Of a stretch of DNA of 64,000 nucleotides, positions 44,112 to 54,511 are shown piece by piece (the first letter of the stretch is position 1; the number at the start of each line of letters is the position of its first letter). A program made the translations under genes and the position numbers. The notes beneath the pieces are model-generated. The model made no database searches. It saw only the letters and a list, made by a program, of their open reading frames with translations, and was not told the DNA's origin. This stretch comes from Collimonas fungivorans (lineage in GTDB: Bacteria > Pseudomonadota > Gammaproteobacteria > Burkholderiales > Burkholderiaceae_D), in contig NZ_CP013232.1 in NCBI RefSeq assembly GCF_001584145.1, forward strand, positions 1,550,001-1,614,000. Direction: 5' to 3'.

Positions 44112-46951
44112 ATGTTTCGTCGTGGTTCGTCAATCTTCATACCCATTGCCTCTTTATCCAGTTTGATATTGGGTCTGGCCATCACGCTCGGCTTGTTTGT
44201 CTCGGTACGCCACCTCGAATACGAAAAAATGGACGCCGAATTCCGGCGCCTGGCCAGCGGCCACCTGAAGGCAGTGGTGGACGGCCTTGACGCCCTGGTG
44301 CATGAGCTGGAAACCGTGAATCGGCTGTTCCTGACGGTGGAAGATGTCAGCCGCGAACAATTCCACACTTTTACGGCGCCGATGTTGCGCCGCTCTCCCT
44401 TTATCAAGTCCCTGACTTTCCAGCGTGTGCTGACGGCTGCCCAGCGGCCCGCCTATGAAGCGGAAATGCGTAAACATTTCCCCAATTTTTCGATTCGCCA
44501 GCTGAGCGACGGCTTGCCGGAACCAAGTGCCGGCCGCGACCAGTACCGAGTGGTTGACTATGTGGAGCCGATGACAGGCAATGAGAATGTATTTGGCGTC
44601 GACGTCGCCCCCAGCGCGCTGCAGGCAGAGCCGGGGCAGCGCGCGCGCGACTCCGGCTTGCCTGCGTCTACCGATTTGTTTGCATTGCGCACTTCCAGCA
44701 ACGGCGGCAAGCTGGGACTGGTCATCCTGATGCCGGTGTATCGGCGCGGCGCGGCGCTGGACAGCGTCGACCAGCGCCGTGCTGCATTGAGCGGTTATAC
44801 CAGCGCGGCATTGCGAGCGGATGCTTTCGTCAACAATGTGCTGTCGCGCGACGGCGTGCAAGCCGCGAGGATTTTTATCTGCGGGTATATGCCAGCGCCA
44901 AGCCGGAAGAGGGCACGCTGGTATATCGCCAGGGCAATCCGATCACCCTGTCCAACGCCAGCGACTGGCTGCCGTCCTGGCTGCTGTACGACGCCCCGCA
45001 AGACATGTCGCAGACTTTCGAACTGGCCGGCAAGTCCTGGTATATAGAAGCATCGGCGCCGCCGCGCGTATTCACCAAGAAGAATGCCGGATCTATCCTG
45101 GTCCTGATACTGGGCAGCCTGCTGAGCTGGATGGGCGCAACCTATCTGTATTTCCTGTCGACCCGCTCCAAGCGGATCGAGCAGCTGGTGGACGCCCGCA
45201 CCCAGCAGGTCAGGCTGGCGACGCAGATGATGAAAGAGGACATCGTCGCCCGCAAGCGCGCTGAAGACGCCTTGCAGCTGCGCGAGCGCGCCATCGAGTC
45301 GAGCGCCAACGCCATCATCATCTCCAGCGCCAAATTGCCGGACTACCTGGTGGAGTACGTCAATCCGGCATTCGAACGGATTACCGGCTACACCGCCAGC
45401 GAGATGATCGGCCGCAACCTGGAGATGCTGCACGGCGACGACCACGACCAGATCGGCCTGGAAGAAATCCGCGCCGCCTTGCGCGAAAAGCGCAGCGCCA
45501 ACGCGGTGTTCCGCAGCTACCGCAAGGACGGCACCCTGTTCTGGAACGAGCTGTACGTGGCGCCGGTGAAAGACAGTTCGGGCCGCGTCAGCCATTTCGT
45601 CACCGCGCTGTACGACATCACGGAAATGAAAAGCTACGAAGCCGAGCTGGAACACCAGGCCCGGCACGATACCTTGACCGGGCTGGCCAACCGCAACGTG
45701 CTGAGCGACCGCCTGAGCCAGGCGATTGTCTACGGCGAACTGTACGGCCACCGGGTGTGGGTGCTGTTCGTCGATCTCGACCGCTTTAAATTCGTCAACG
45801 ATACGCTGGGCCACAACGCCGGCGACCTGTTGCTGAAGGAAGTGGCCGGCCGCCTGAAGGCGTTCACCCGAGAAGCGGATACCATCGCCCGCCTGGGCAG
45901 CGATGAGTTTGTACTGATCCTGCCGGAGCGCCTCGATGAAGAGCTGAGCGTAGGCTTGATCCAAGGCATGATGGATGCGATCGCCCGTCCTTTGCAAATC
46001 GAAGGCTACGACTTTTTCCTGAGCTGCAGCATCGGCGTTGCGGTCTATCCGAACGATGGCGAAGATCCGGAAAGCCTGCTCAAGCATGCCGACATCGCCA
46101 TGTATCGCGCCAAGGAAATGGGAAACAATAACTACCAGTTCTACACTGCGGCGATGAATGAGCGGGCGCTGGAACGCCTGCGCATCGAGGGCGACCTGCG
46201 CAACGCAATGGAACGCAAGGAACTGCTGCTTTACTACCAGCCGCAAGTCGATCTGCGCACCGGCCGCATGGTCGGCATGGAAGCGCTGATCCGCTGGAAG
46301 CACCCGCAGCTGGGCATGATTTCGCCGACGCGTTTCATCGACCTGGCCGAAGAAACCGGCCTGATCGTGCAGATGGGGGCCTGGGTGATGCATACCGCCT
46401 GCGAGCAGAACAAAGCCTGGCAACGCATGGGCCTGGGTTACCTGCGGATGTCGGTGAACCTGTCGACGCGCCAGTTCTTCCAGCAGAACCTGGTGCAGCA
46501 GGTGGCCAAGGTGCTGGAAGAAACCGGGATGGCGCCGCACTACCTTGAAATCGAATTGACCGAAAGCCTGGTGATGACGGATGTCGAGCTGGCCGTCGGC
46601 ATCCTGAATGACTTGAAATCGATCGGCGTACAATTGTCGATCGACGATTTTGGCACCGGCTACTCAAGCCTGGCCTATCTCAAGAGTTTCCCGATTGACG
46701 CATTGAAGATCGACCAGTCTTTTGTGCGCGACATCACGGTTGACCAGGACGACGCGGCGATCGTGGCTTCCATCATTTCCCTGGCCCATAACCTGCGCCT
46801 GCAGGTGATCGCGGAAGGAGTGGAAACTCGGGAGCAGCTGTCCTATCTGCAACGCCATCGCTGCGATGAAATGCAAGGCTTTTATTTTAGCGAACCGGTG
46901 TCCGCGGATGACATCGAAGTTATCCTGCGCGAAGGAAAAGTATTACCATAA
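44112..46951 (+). pseudogene. CHASE-PAS-GGDEF-EAL protein (cyclic-di-GMP), frameshifted as sequenced
   Basis: The first frame (ATG 44112, GGAG upstream) gives a TM helix (10-32) and most of a periplasmic CHASE domain, then breaks at about 44867. The -1 frame resumes DFYLRVYASAKPEEGTLVYR, TM2 (about 327-350) and PAS (391-513), then GGDEF and EAL. One extra G in GCGAGG joins them into ~946 residues. The GGDEF motif is degenerate (GSDEF at 596-600), suggesting weak or no cyclase activity. The EAL domain keeps EAL (724-726), DDFGTGYSSLAYLK and AEGVET, so phosphodiesterase activity is likely. It would hydrolyse c-di-GMP in response to an extracytoplasmic ligand. Confidence 0.85.
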
Positions 46952-47013
46952 GACTTTGTTGACGCCCTCGCTGAATTTTCAGTGCGGGACGCCGCCACTT
47001 TTATGGAGCTGAA

Positions 47014-48405
47014 ATGACTACCAGCAGAATCGAACGCGACACCTTTGGCAAGATTGAAGTCCCGGACGAGCGCCTGTGGGGCGCGCAGACCCAGCGCAGC
47101 CTGCACCATTTCCATATCTCCAGCGAACGCATGCCGCCCGAACTGATCGTGGCGCTGGCGGCGGTCAAGCAAGCTTGCGCACAAGTCAACCAGGATCTCG
47201 GCAAGCTGCCGAAAACCCAGGCCGCGGCCATCATCCAGGCGGCGCAGGAAGTGATAGCGGGACAGCACCCCGATGAATTCCCGCTGTCGGTCTGGCAGAC
47301 CGGCTCCGGCACCCAGAGCAACATGAACATGAACGAGGTGCTGGCCAACCGCGCTTCGGAAATCCTGGGCGGCGTGCGCGGCGAATCGCGCCTGGTGCAT
47401 CCCAACGATGCGGTCAACCTGAGCCAGTCCTCGAACGATATCTTTCCGACAGCGATGCACGTCGCCGCCGCCATCGCCGTGGCCAACAAGCTGCTGCCGG
47501 CGCTGCGGAAACTGCGCGCGACCTTGCACAAGAAAGCGACCGATTTTGACGACATCGTCAAGATCGGCCGCACCCATTTGCAGGACGCGACGCCGCTGAC
47601 GCTGGGCCAGGAATTCTCCGGCTATGTGGCGCAGCTGGATTACGCGGAAAAAATCATCAAGGCCGCACTGGAGCCTCTGTGCGACCTGGCCGCCGGCGGC
47701 ACCGCGGTCGGCACCGGGCTCAACGCGCCCAAGGATTTCGGCGAGCGCGTCGCCGCGCAGCTGGCAAAGACCGAGAACCTGCCTTTCCGTACTGCCGACA
47801 ACAAGTTTGCCGCACTGGCCGCGCACGACGCCTTGGTTGCCGCCCACGGCGCCTTGAAGACCCTGGCCGCGGCCCTGATGAAAATCGCCAACGATGTGCG
47901 CTGGCTGGCGTCCGGGCCGCGTTCAGGTCTGGGCGAGATCAGCATCCCGGAGAACGAGCCAGGCAGCTCCATCATGCCGGGCAAGGTCAACCCGACCCAG
48001 TGCGAAGCGCTGACCATGCTGTGCTGCCAGGTATTCGGCAACGACGTCGCGATCAATTTCGGCGGCGCTTCCGGCAATTTTGAACTGAACGTGTTCAAGC
48101 CGCTGATCGCCCATAATTTCCTGCAGAGCGTGCGGCTGCTGGCCGACGGCATGGCCAGTTTTGAAGAGCATTGCGCCGACGGCATCGCGGCCAACCGCGA
48201 CCGCATCGCCGAACTGATGGAGCGTTCGCTGATGCTGGTGACGGCGCTGGCGCCGCACATCGGCTACGACCGCGCGGCGCAGATCGCCAAGCATGCGCAC
48301 CATGACGGCAGCACGCTGAAGCAGGCGGCGCTGGCGCTGGGTTATGTAACGGAACAGGAGTTTGCCGAGTGGGTGCAGCCGGCAAAAATGACTTACCCGG
48401 AGTAA
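47014..48405 (+). CDS. fumC: Class II fumarate hydratase
   Basis: A 463-residue member of the fumarase/aspartase superfamily. It starts [20 protein letters not shown] with [15 protein letters not shown]. The active-site motifs are [13 protein letters not shown] (about 98-110), the catalytic His188 in [12 protein letters not shown], and the loop [13 protein letters not shown] at 317-329, whose serine acts as base. It interconverts fumarate and malate in the TCA cycle and lacks the iron-sulfur cluster of class I enzymes. The ATG at 47014 has GGAG upstream. It follows the GGDEF/EAL gene by 62 bp but need not be co-regulated. Confidence 0.96.
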   Translation: MTTSRIERDTFGKIEVPDERLWGAQTQRSLHHFHISSERMPPELIVALAAVKQACAQVNQDLGKLPKTQAAAIIQAAQEVIAGQHPDEFPLSVWQTGSGTQSNMNMNEVLANRASEILGGVRGESRLVHPNDAVNLSQSSNDIFPTAMHVAAAIAVANKLLPALRKLRATLHKKATDFDDIVKIGRTHLQDATPLTLGQEFSGYVAQLDYAEKIIKAALEPLCDLAAGGTAVGTGLNAPKDFGERVAAQLAKTENLPFRTADNKFAALAAHDALVAAHGALKTLAAALMKIANDVRWLASGPRSGLGEISIPENEPGSSIMPGKVNPTQCEALTMLCCQVFGNDVAINFGGASGNFELNVFKPLIAHNFLQSVRLLADGMASFEEHCADGIAANRDRIAELMERSLMLVTALAPHIGYDRAAQIAKHAHHDGSTLKQAALALGYVTEQEFAEWVQPAKMTYPE

Positions 48406-48413
48406 CAGTCTTG

Positions 48414-48436
48414 CCGGGGCGTGCTTGCCGCCCCGG
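48414..48436 (+). terminator. Possible terminator of fumC
   Basis: CCGGGGCG (48414-48421) and CGCCCCGG (48429-48436) around a 7-nt loop, eight bases after the fumC stop. The stem is very GC-rich but has no T run behind it, so it is a weak candidate. Confidence 0.4.
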
Positions 48437-48655
48437 ATCGCCTGAGGTTAAATCACGTTACATCGCCCCGTGCGTACAGGGCATCCAATACAATGACACC
48501 ATAGGGATAATGTCGTTTTTGCAATACAAAAACAATATTTGTTAAAATGACCCTCCGCTACTGTTGCCCTTGCTTATGCCCTTACTGGTTTTCCTGATAG
48601 AAACGGACATGCCGTTGCCGCTGTCGTTGCCATTGCTGGTCATGGGCTGCCGCGC

Positions 48656-50446
48656 ATGATGAAATGCTTGCGCATGCCCGTTGCCTGCTTCAAGCCCTAC
48701 TTGTATGGCATGGTTTTTGGCCTGCTGTCCCTGAGCGCGGCCGGCGCCGGCGCCACTTATCGAGTCGAGATCGACGCTCCTGGCGATCTGAAGGCTTTGC
48801 TCGAGCAGCACCTGGACCTGTCGCGCTACAAGGATCGGCAGGACCTCAGCGAGGATCAACTGAAGTTCCTGGTCGATACGGTTGATGAGCAGGTCACGCA
48901 ATTGACGTCGACCGAAGGTTATTTTTCACCCAAGACCAGTGTCACGGTGGAAGCGGGCGAGGTCAAGACTGTCCGTTTGAAAGTCGATCCGCAGCAACGC
49001 ACCATAGTCTCCGCCGCTACCGTCGATGTCAGCGGCAGCGCCGCTGCCGAAGTGCCTGAGCGGGTGCGCCAGATACAGCAGAACTGGGGCTTGCCGGCCG
49101 GCCAGCCTTTCCGCCAGGCTGACTGGGCCAAGGCCAAGGACGACGGTTTACAGGTATTGCTCAAGAAACGTTATCCGGCGGCCAAGGTGGCGCATTCGGA
49201 AGCGCGGATCACGCCGGAAGACAACGATGCCGAGTTGTCCGTGCAATACGACAGCGGTCCTCCATTTACCCTGGGCGCGTTGCACATCACCGGCACCAAG
49301 CGCTATCCGGCCAGCATCATCGAGAACGTCAATCCCTTGCAGGTAGGAGAAGAGTACAGCGTCGACCGCCTGCTGTTGCTGCAGCGCCAGATCCAGAACA
49401 CGCCATACTTTGGCAATGTGATCGTCAGCATCAACGACGATCCGGCGCATGCGCTGGAATCGCCGGTGAATGTGCAAGTCACCGAATTCCAGACGCAGCG
49501 GATACGCACCGGCCTTGGTTATGCCTCCGACACCGGGGCCCAGGTGCAGGGCCGTTACACCAACTACAATGTGTTCGGCAAAGCATGGGTGTTCGATGCC
49601 CAGACCAAGATTGAACAGCGCCGCCAGTACGGCTCGCTGGATTTGTCGATGCCGCCCGACAAGCGCAGCTTCGTCAACGGCATCAACGGCTCGTATGACC
49701 GCACTACCTTGCAGGGAGTAGACCTGCGCAGCATGAAAATCGGGCTGAAGCGCGCCCGCTCGCTGGAAAACTACGATACCGCGCTGACCCTGGATTATTA
49801 CCGCGACCGCCTGGAGCAGACCGATGGCGCAACCTTGCCGCCGGATACCGTGGTCCAGCCGGGTCAGCACCAGGCCCTGGTGCCGGGATTTGCCTGGGTC
49901 AGGCGCGCTGTCGACGATCCTATCTTTCCGCGCAGCGGCCATATCTTTTCGGTACAGACCGGGTTTGCCGTGAAGGGCTTTCTGACCGACCAGACCTTTT
50001 TCCGGGCCGACGGCCGCTACAAGCATTATTTCCCGGTAGCGAAACGCGATGTGGTGATTTTGCGCACAGAGCTGGGCGGCGTATTCACAGCGGGCTCCAG
50101 CGCCGCGGTGCCGGCTTCCTTGCTGTTCCGTGCCGGCGGCAACGAATCGGTGCGCGGCTACAGTTACGACAGCATCGGCAATTCACAGAACGGCACGGTC
50201 TATCCGACCAAGTACATGGTGACCGGCAGCGCCGAATATCAGCACTGGCTTACCCAGCAATGGGGCGGCGCCGTGTTTTACGATGTCGGCACCGCTACCG
50301 ACAGCTGGGCCGACCGCGCGACCAAGGTCGGCACCGGCGTCGGCGTGCGTTATCGCAGTCCGGTCGGGACAGTGAATGTCGACCTGGCCTACGGCGTCCA
50401 GGCCAAGCAGTTCCGGCCGCATATTTCGCTGGGCATCGCCTTCTGA
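48656..50446 (+). CDS. tamA: Translocation and assembly module outer-membrane subunit TamA
   Basis: A 596-residue Omp85-family protein. A signal peptide (MVFGLLSLSAAGAGA region) is followed by POTRA-like repeats (about 35-290, for example FTLGALHITGTKRYPASIIE). The C-terminal barrel carries the VRGY motif in NESVRGYSYDSIGN and ends RPHISLGIAF with a terminal aromatic, the outer-membrane targeting signal. It works with the inner-membrane TamB to assemble outer-membrane proteins and move lipids. The start may be the ATG at 48656, 48659 or 48674; none has a strong ribosome site. It is 36 bp before tamB, in operon order. Confidence 0.92.
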   Translation: MMKCLRMPVACFKPYLYGMVFGLLSLSAAGAGATYRVEIDAPGDLKALLEQHLDLSRYKDRQDLSEDQLKFLVDTVDEQVTQLTSTEGYFSPKTSVTVEAGEVKTVRLKVDPQQRTIVSAATVDVSGSAAAEVPERVRQIQQNWGLPAGQPFRQADWAKAKDDGLQVLLKKRYPAAKVAHSEARITPEDNDAELSVQYDSGPPFTLGALHITGTKRYPASIIENVNPLQVGEEYSVDRLLLLQRQIQNTPYFGNVIVSINDDPAHALESPVNVQVTEFQTQRIRTGLGYASDTGAQVQGRYTNYNVFGKAWVFDAQTKIEQRRQYGSLDLSMPPDKRSFVNGINGSYDRTTLQGVDLRSMKIGLKRARSLENYDTALTLDYYRDRLEQTDGATLPPDTVVQPGQHQALVPGFAWVRRAVDDPIFPRSGHIFSVQTGFAVKGFLTDQTFFRADGRYKHYFPVAKRDVVILRTELGGVFTAGSSAAVPASLLFRAGGNESVRGYSYDSIGNSQNGTVYPTKYMVTGSAEYQHWLTQQWGGAVFYDVGTATDSWADRATKVGTGVGVRYRSPVGTVNVDLAYGVQAKQFRPHISLGIAF

Positions 50447-50482
50447 TTTTTCCATTTTCAAGACTGAACGCATATTAAACAG

Positions 50483-53400
50483 ATGAAGCCCGAAGCAGCC
50501 ACCTCTCCGCAACCAGGCCCGCCGCCGAACCAGAGCGGCGGCCGCAGCCGCCTGCGCTGGCTGTGGCGATTGCTGGCGGCCATCCTGCTGTTGTTGGCGG
50601 TGCTGGCAGCTGCGCTGTTTTTCGGCGTCCGTTCCGAGTCCGGCGCACGCACCTTGTGGCAACTGAGTACATGGGCGATGCATGGCAAGCTGTCCGGCCA
50701 GCTGGCCGGCGGCACCGTGGCGGACGGTCTGCAGCTGCGCAATCTGGTTTATCGCGACGCTACCCAGCAATACAAGATCGATCGTGTCGACGCCAAGTGG
50801 CGCCTCGGCCTGTCGCCGCTCAAGCTGGATGTCGCTTACCTGCATGTAGGCAATGTCGATGCGCGCCTGCAGCCGACGCCGCCGGAGCCGACGGTGATGC
50901 CGGCCAGCCTGGCATTGCCGCTGCAGCTGGTCCTCAACGATATTTCACTGGGCAAGCTGTCCTTGCACCAGGGGTTGAGCACGACCGAACTGAGCCACTT
51001 GCAGCTGCATGGGGAGTCGGACGGTACGCAGCATAAGCTGGTGCTGGAACGGCTGGACACGCCCTACGGCAAGGCCAGCGCCACACTCAGCCTGAACGGC
51101 GTGCAGCCGTTTGTTTTGAGCGGCGGCGCGGAGCTGAGCGGCGAATACCAGAAAGAAAAATACCAGGTGGATGCGGCTCTGTCAGGCAGCCTGGCGCTGC
51201 TGGACATAGACTTGAATGCGCGCGGCGACAAACTGAGCGGTACTGCCAAGATCGCAGCGACGCCGTTTGCGGCTATCCCGTTCCGGCAGCTTGAATTGAA
51301 CGCCGCCCACATCAATCCCAAATTGTTCAGCAGCGGCGCGCCGCAGGCCGACCTCAGCCTGCAGGCTTCGCTGAAGCCGGAGACACCGCCTGCCACGGCG
51401 GCCGGCAGCGCACCCGCGGTGGTCGACCTGGCGACGCTGACGGTGAGCGGCCCGATACGCATCGTCAATGCAATGCCCGGTTCCCTGGACAAGGACCGCC
51501 TGCCGCTGGTCAGCGCCGGCGCCGAACTGCGGCTGGATACCCAGGCCCAGCAATTGTCGCGGTTGCAGCTGAAGCTGCTGAAAGACGCCAGCATCAGCGG
51601 CCAGGGCGAATACCATAGCGACGGCAAAAACAAGAGCAACGGCGAATTCAGTTTCGATGTCGCCGGCCTCGATCTGCAAGCGCTGCACGGCAAGCTGAAG
51701 CCGACGCAGCTGCGCGGGCCGGTCAAGGTCAGGCTGACGCCGGAAAACCAGCAGATCAGCCTGAACCTGGCCGACGCTACTTACAAGGCGAAACTGGAAA
51801 CCGTCATCGACGCCAAGCAGATCGCAGTGAAGACGGCGCAGCTTGCAGCCGGGCCGGCGCGTCTCGATGTCAGCGGCAGCCTGGGGCGCGATGCCGGCAT
51901 GGCGTATGCGGTGAAGGGCAGTTTGCGCGATTTCAATCCTTTCCTCTGGATCAACAGCGCAGATCCAGTTAAAAGCGCGGTTAAAGGTGCGGCCAAAGCC
52001 AGCAGCGCCCCCAAGGCCAAAGCGGTGACGGCAAACATCAACATGGATATCGACGCCAGCGGCAACCTGACGCCGGAGCTGAAGCTGAGACTCAAGTTCG
52101 CCATCCGCGACAGCCGCTACGATCAGCTGCCGATGACCGGCAACGGCTTGCTCAACCTGGCCGGCAGCCGTTTGCTGCCCAGCGATATCGCCTTGTCTGT
52201 AGCGGGCAACGAGCTGCAGGCCAAGGGCAGTTTCGGCGCCGCCGGCGATCGCCTCAACCTGAAGCTCGATGCGCCGCAGCTGCAAGGCTTGGGTTTCGGC
52301 ATTTCCGGCGCGCTGCATCTGGACGGCCAGCTCAGCGGCAGTTTGCAAAAACCGAATGTGCAAGCCACCTATCGCGCCGAAAAACTGGCTTACGGCGAAC
52401 ATCGGGTGGATAGCCTGTCAGGCCAGGCCGATGTGCAGGCCGACTTGAACGCCAAGCTGAATTCAGGCGGCAACAGGCTGGCAGTCAGCCTTGACGGCCG
52501 CGGCTTGCATAGTTCCGACATGGCGCTCGACAAGCTGAGCCTCAACCTGTCCGGCACCTATGCCGCACATACCTTGAAACTGGACAGCAGCGGCACGCTG
52601 CGCGGCAAGCCGCTGCACTTGACGATGGCGGCGCAAGGCCAGCTGAGCGAGAGCAAAACCGGCTACGGCTGGCAGGGGCAGGTGAGCGAACTGCAAAACC
52701 AGGGCACGCCGCGCATCAGCCTGGGCGCGCCGCTGGCGATCAGCGCCGATGCCGGCCGCCTGGTGCTGGGTGCGACCCGCCTGACGGTGGCGGATGCGCA
52801 GATCGATTTGAAGGATTTCAGCTACGACAACGGCAAAATCCGTTCAGCCGGCGCCATCAATGCGCTCAACGTGGCGACGATACTTGGCCTGGCGCACGAA
52901 TTCGGCGCGCCAGAAATTCCCTTGAAGACCGACCTGGTGCTCGACAGCAGCTGGGATTTTTCCCTGGCGGAGACTGTCGCCGGTTATCTGCAGATCGCGC
53001 GCCGCGGCGGCGACCTGCGCGTCAATCCCGGCCGCGGCGACGTCAGCCTGGGTTTGTCCGAACTGAAGCTGCGGGCTGACCTGCTGGCCGGCCAGATCAA
53101 GCTGGACGGCCAGTTGGCGGCATCCAGGATCGGCACCCTGAGCGCGCAGCTGCAGTTGGCTTTGCAGCACAGCGGCAGCAGCTGGACTGTCAGCGACAGT
53201 TCGGCTTTGTCCGGGCAGGCCAAACTGCAGGTGCCGCAGCTGAAATCGATGGGCGCCTTGATCGGACCGCAGGTTGCGCTCGATGGCAGCCTGGCGCTGG
53301 ACCTGAACCTGGCCGGCCAGCTGGGCAAGCCGATGCTGTCAGGCAAAGTCGCGGGCGACCAGCTGGCCGTCACCCTGTTCGATCAGGGCATCAAGCTGAA

Positions 53401-54502
53401 AGACGGCACTGCGCGCCTGAACCTGGCTGACAACGTGGTCGACCTGCAGCAGCTGGAGTTCCATGGCGGCGACGGCACCATACGCGCCACCGGACGGCTG
53501 CAGCTGGGTCATGACAATCCCGACCTGACCGCCAATGTCGTCGCCGACCACCTGCAGTTGTTCGCCAGCCCGGACCGCCAGCTGATGCTGTCGGGCCAGG
53601 CCAAGATCGCCAACGTCAAGGAGCAGTTGCATGTCGACGGCAAGTTCACGGTCGACAAAGCCTTGTTCGATTTGCCGAAGAGCAGCGCACCGGTGCTGGG
53701 CGACGATGTGATCATCGTGCGCAAGGAATCCAAAGCGCGGGCGACACCGTTGACGGAACAGGAAAAGCTGGCCAAGGCGGCGCAGAAACCGGCCGGCGGC
53801 GCCACCCCGGTGATGAACGTGGAAGTCGATTTCGGCAGCGATTTCCGCTTCCGCGGCAGCGGCGCCGACCTGCTGCTGCGCGGCGCCATGCAGGTGCGCA
53901 GCGAGCCTTACCAGCCATTGCGCGCCACCGGCACGATCCGGGTCGCAAGCGGCAGCTACGAAGTGTTTGGCCGCAAGCTGGCGATTGAACGCGGACTGAT
54001 CAATTTCCAGGGACCGATCGACAATCCGAATATCAACATCCTCGCCATGAAACGCAACCAGGAAGTCGAAGCGGGCGCCGAGATCACTGGCAATCCCAGC
54101 AACCTGCGGGTCAAGCTGGTGTCGGAACCGAACGTGTCGGATGAGGAAAAACTTTCCTGGCTGATGTTTGGCCACGGCAGCGACAGTTCCGCGCTCGGCC
54201 AGCGCCAGGCCGCCGGCCAGGCGTTGGCGCTGCTGGGAAATTACGGTGGCAAGAAAATTGCGCAGGGCATCGGTTTCGACGAATTCTCGATCGGGTCCAG
54301 CGATTCCGGCATCGAAAACGAGCAAGTGGTGAGCCTGGGCAAAGTCATCACCGAGAAAATCAACCTGGGTTACGAGCAGAGCCTGACCAGCGCCGCCAGC
54401 ATCCTCAAGCTGACCTGGCAATTTTCGCGGCGCTGGTCGATGGTGATGCGTGGTGGCACCATCAACGGTCTGGAAGTCCTGTACAACCTGCGCTTCGATT
54501 AG
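50483..54502 (+). CDS. tamB: Translocation and assembly module inner-membrane subunit TamB
   Basis: A 1339-residue protein. An N-terminal signal-anchor helix (WRLLAAILLLLAVLAAALFF, about 29-48) holds it in the inner membrane; over 1,200 residues of beta-helical, Gly/Leu/Asp-patterned sequence span the periplasm. The C-terminal DUF490 domain is clear: GSGADLLLRGAMQVRSEPYQ, SYEVFGRKLAIERGLINFQG, NPNINILAMKRN and SDEEKLSWLMFGHG, ending in RWSMVMRGGTINGLEVLYNL. The length is close to E. coli TamB (1259 aa). It acts as a groove or conduit to TamA for phospholipid and outer-membrane protein traffic. The stop is ten bases from the convergent MFS gene. Confidence 0.95.
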   Translation: MKPEAATSPQPGPPPNQSGGRSRLRWLWRLLAAILLLLAVLAAALFFGVRSESGARTLWQLSTWAMHGKLSGQLAGGTVADGLQLRNLVYRDATQQYKIDRVDAKWRLGLSPLKLDVAYLHVGNVDARLQPTPPEPTVMPASLALPLQLVLNDISLGKLSLHQGLSTTELSHLQLHGESDGTQHKLVLERLDTPYGKASATLSLNGVQPFVLSGGAELSGEYQKEKYQVDAALSGSLALLDIDLNARGDKLSGTAKIAATPFAAIPFRQLELNAAHINPKLFSSGAPQADLSLQASLKPETPPATAAGSAPAVVDLATLTVSGPIRIVNAMPGSLDKDRLPLVSAGAELRLDTQAQQLSRLQLKLLKDASISGQGEYHSDGKNKSNGEFSFDVAGLDLQALHGKLKPTQLRGPVKVRLTPENQQISLNLADATYKAKLETVIDAKQIAVKTAQLAAGPARLDVSGSLGRDAGMAYAVKGSLRDFNPFLWINSADPVKSAVKGAAKASSAPKAKAVTANINMDIDASGNLTPELKLRLKFAIRDSRYDQLPMTGNGLLNLAGSRLLPSDIALSVAGNELQAKGSFGAAGDRLNLKLDAPQLQGLGFGISGALHLDGQLSGSLQKPNVQATYRAEKLAYGEHRVDSLSGQADVQADLNAKLNSGGNRLAVSLDGRGLHSSDMALDKLSLNLSGTYAAHTLKLDSSGTLRGKPLHLTMAAQGQLSESKTGYGWQGQVSELQNQGTPRISLGAPLAISADAGRLVLGATRLTVADAQIDLKDFSYDNGKIRSAGAINALNVATILGLAHEFGAPEIPLKTDLVLDSSWDFSLAETVAGYLQIARRGGDLRVNPGRGDVSLGLSELKLRADLLAGQIKLDGQLAASRIGTLSAQLQLALQHSGSSWTVSDSSALSGQAKLQVPQLKSMGALIGPQVALDGSLALDLNLAGQLGKPMLSGKVAGDQLAVTLFDQGIKLKDGTARLNLADNVVDLQQLEFHGGDGTIRATGRLQLGHDNPDLTANVVADHLQLFASPDRQLMLSGQAKIANVKEQLHVDGKFTVDKALFDLPKSSAPVLGDDVIIVRKESKARATPLTEQEKLAKAAQKPAGGATPVMNVEVDFGSDFRFRGSGADLLLRGAMQVRSEPYQPLRATGTIRVASGSYEVFGRKLAIERGLINFQGPIDNPNINILAMKRNQEVEAGAEITGNPSNLRVKLVSEPNVSDEEKLSWLMFGHGSDSSALGQRQAAGQALALLGNYGGKKIAQGIGFDEFSIGSSDSGIENEQVVSLGKVITEKINLGYEQSLTSAASILKLTWQFSRRWSMVMRGGTINGLEVLYNLRFD

Positions 54503-54511
54503 GCCCGGTTA

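Noticed and set aside
40320..44875. Programmed -1 ribosomal frameshifting in trmD and the GGDEF-EAL gene
   Set aside because: No slippery heptamer of the usual X-XXY-YYZ type lies in the correct frame at either site, and the same one-base G signature occurs in an unrelated Nudix gene, so an error or deletion is simpler.
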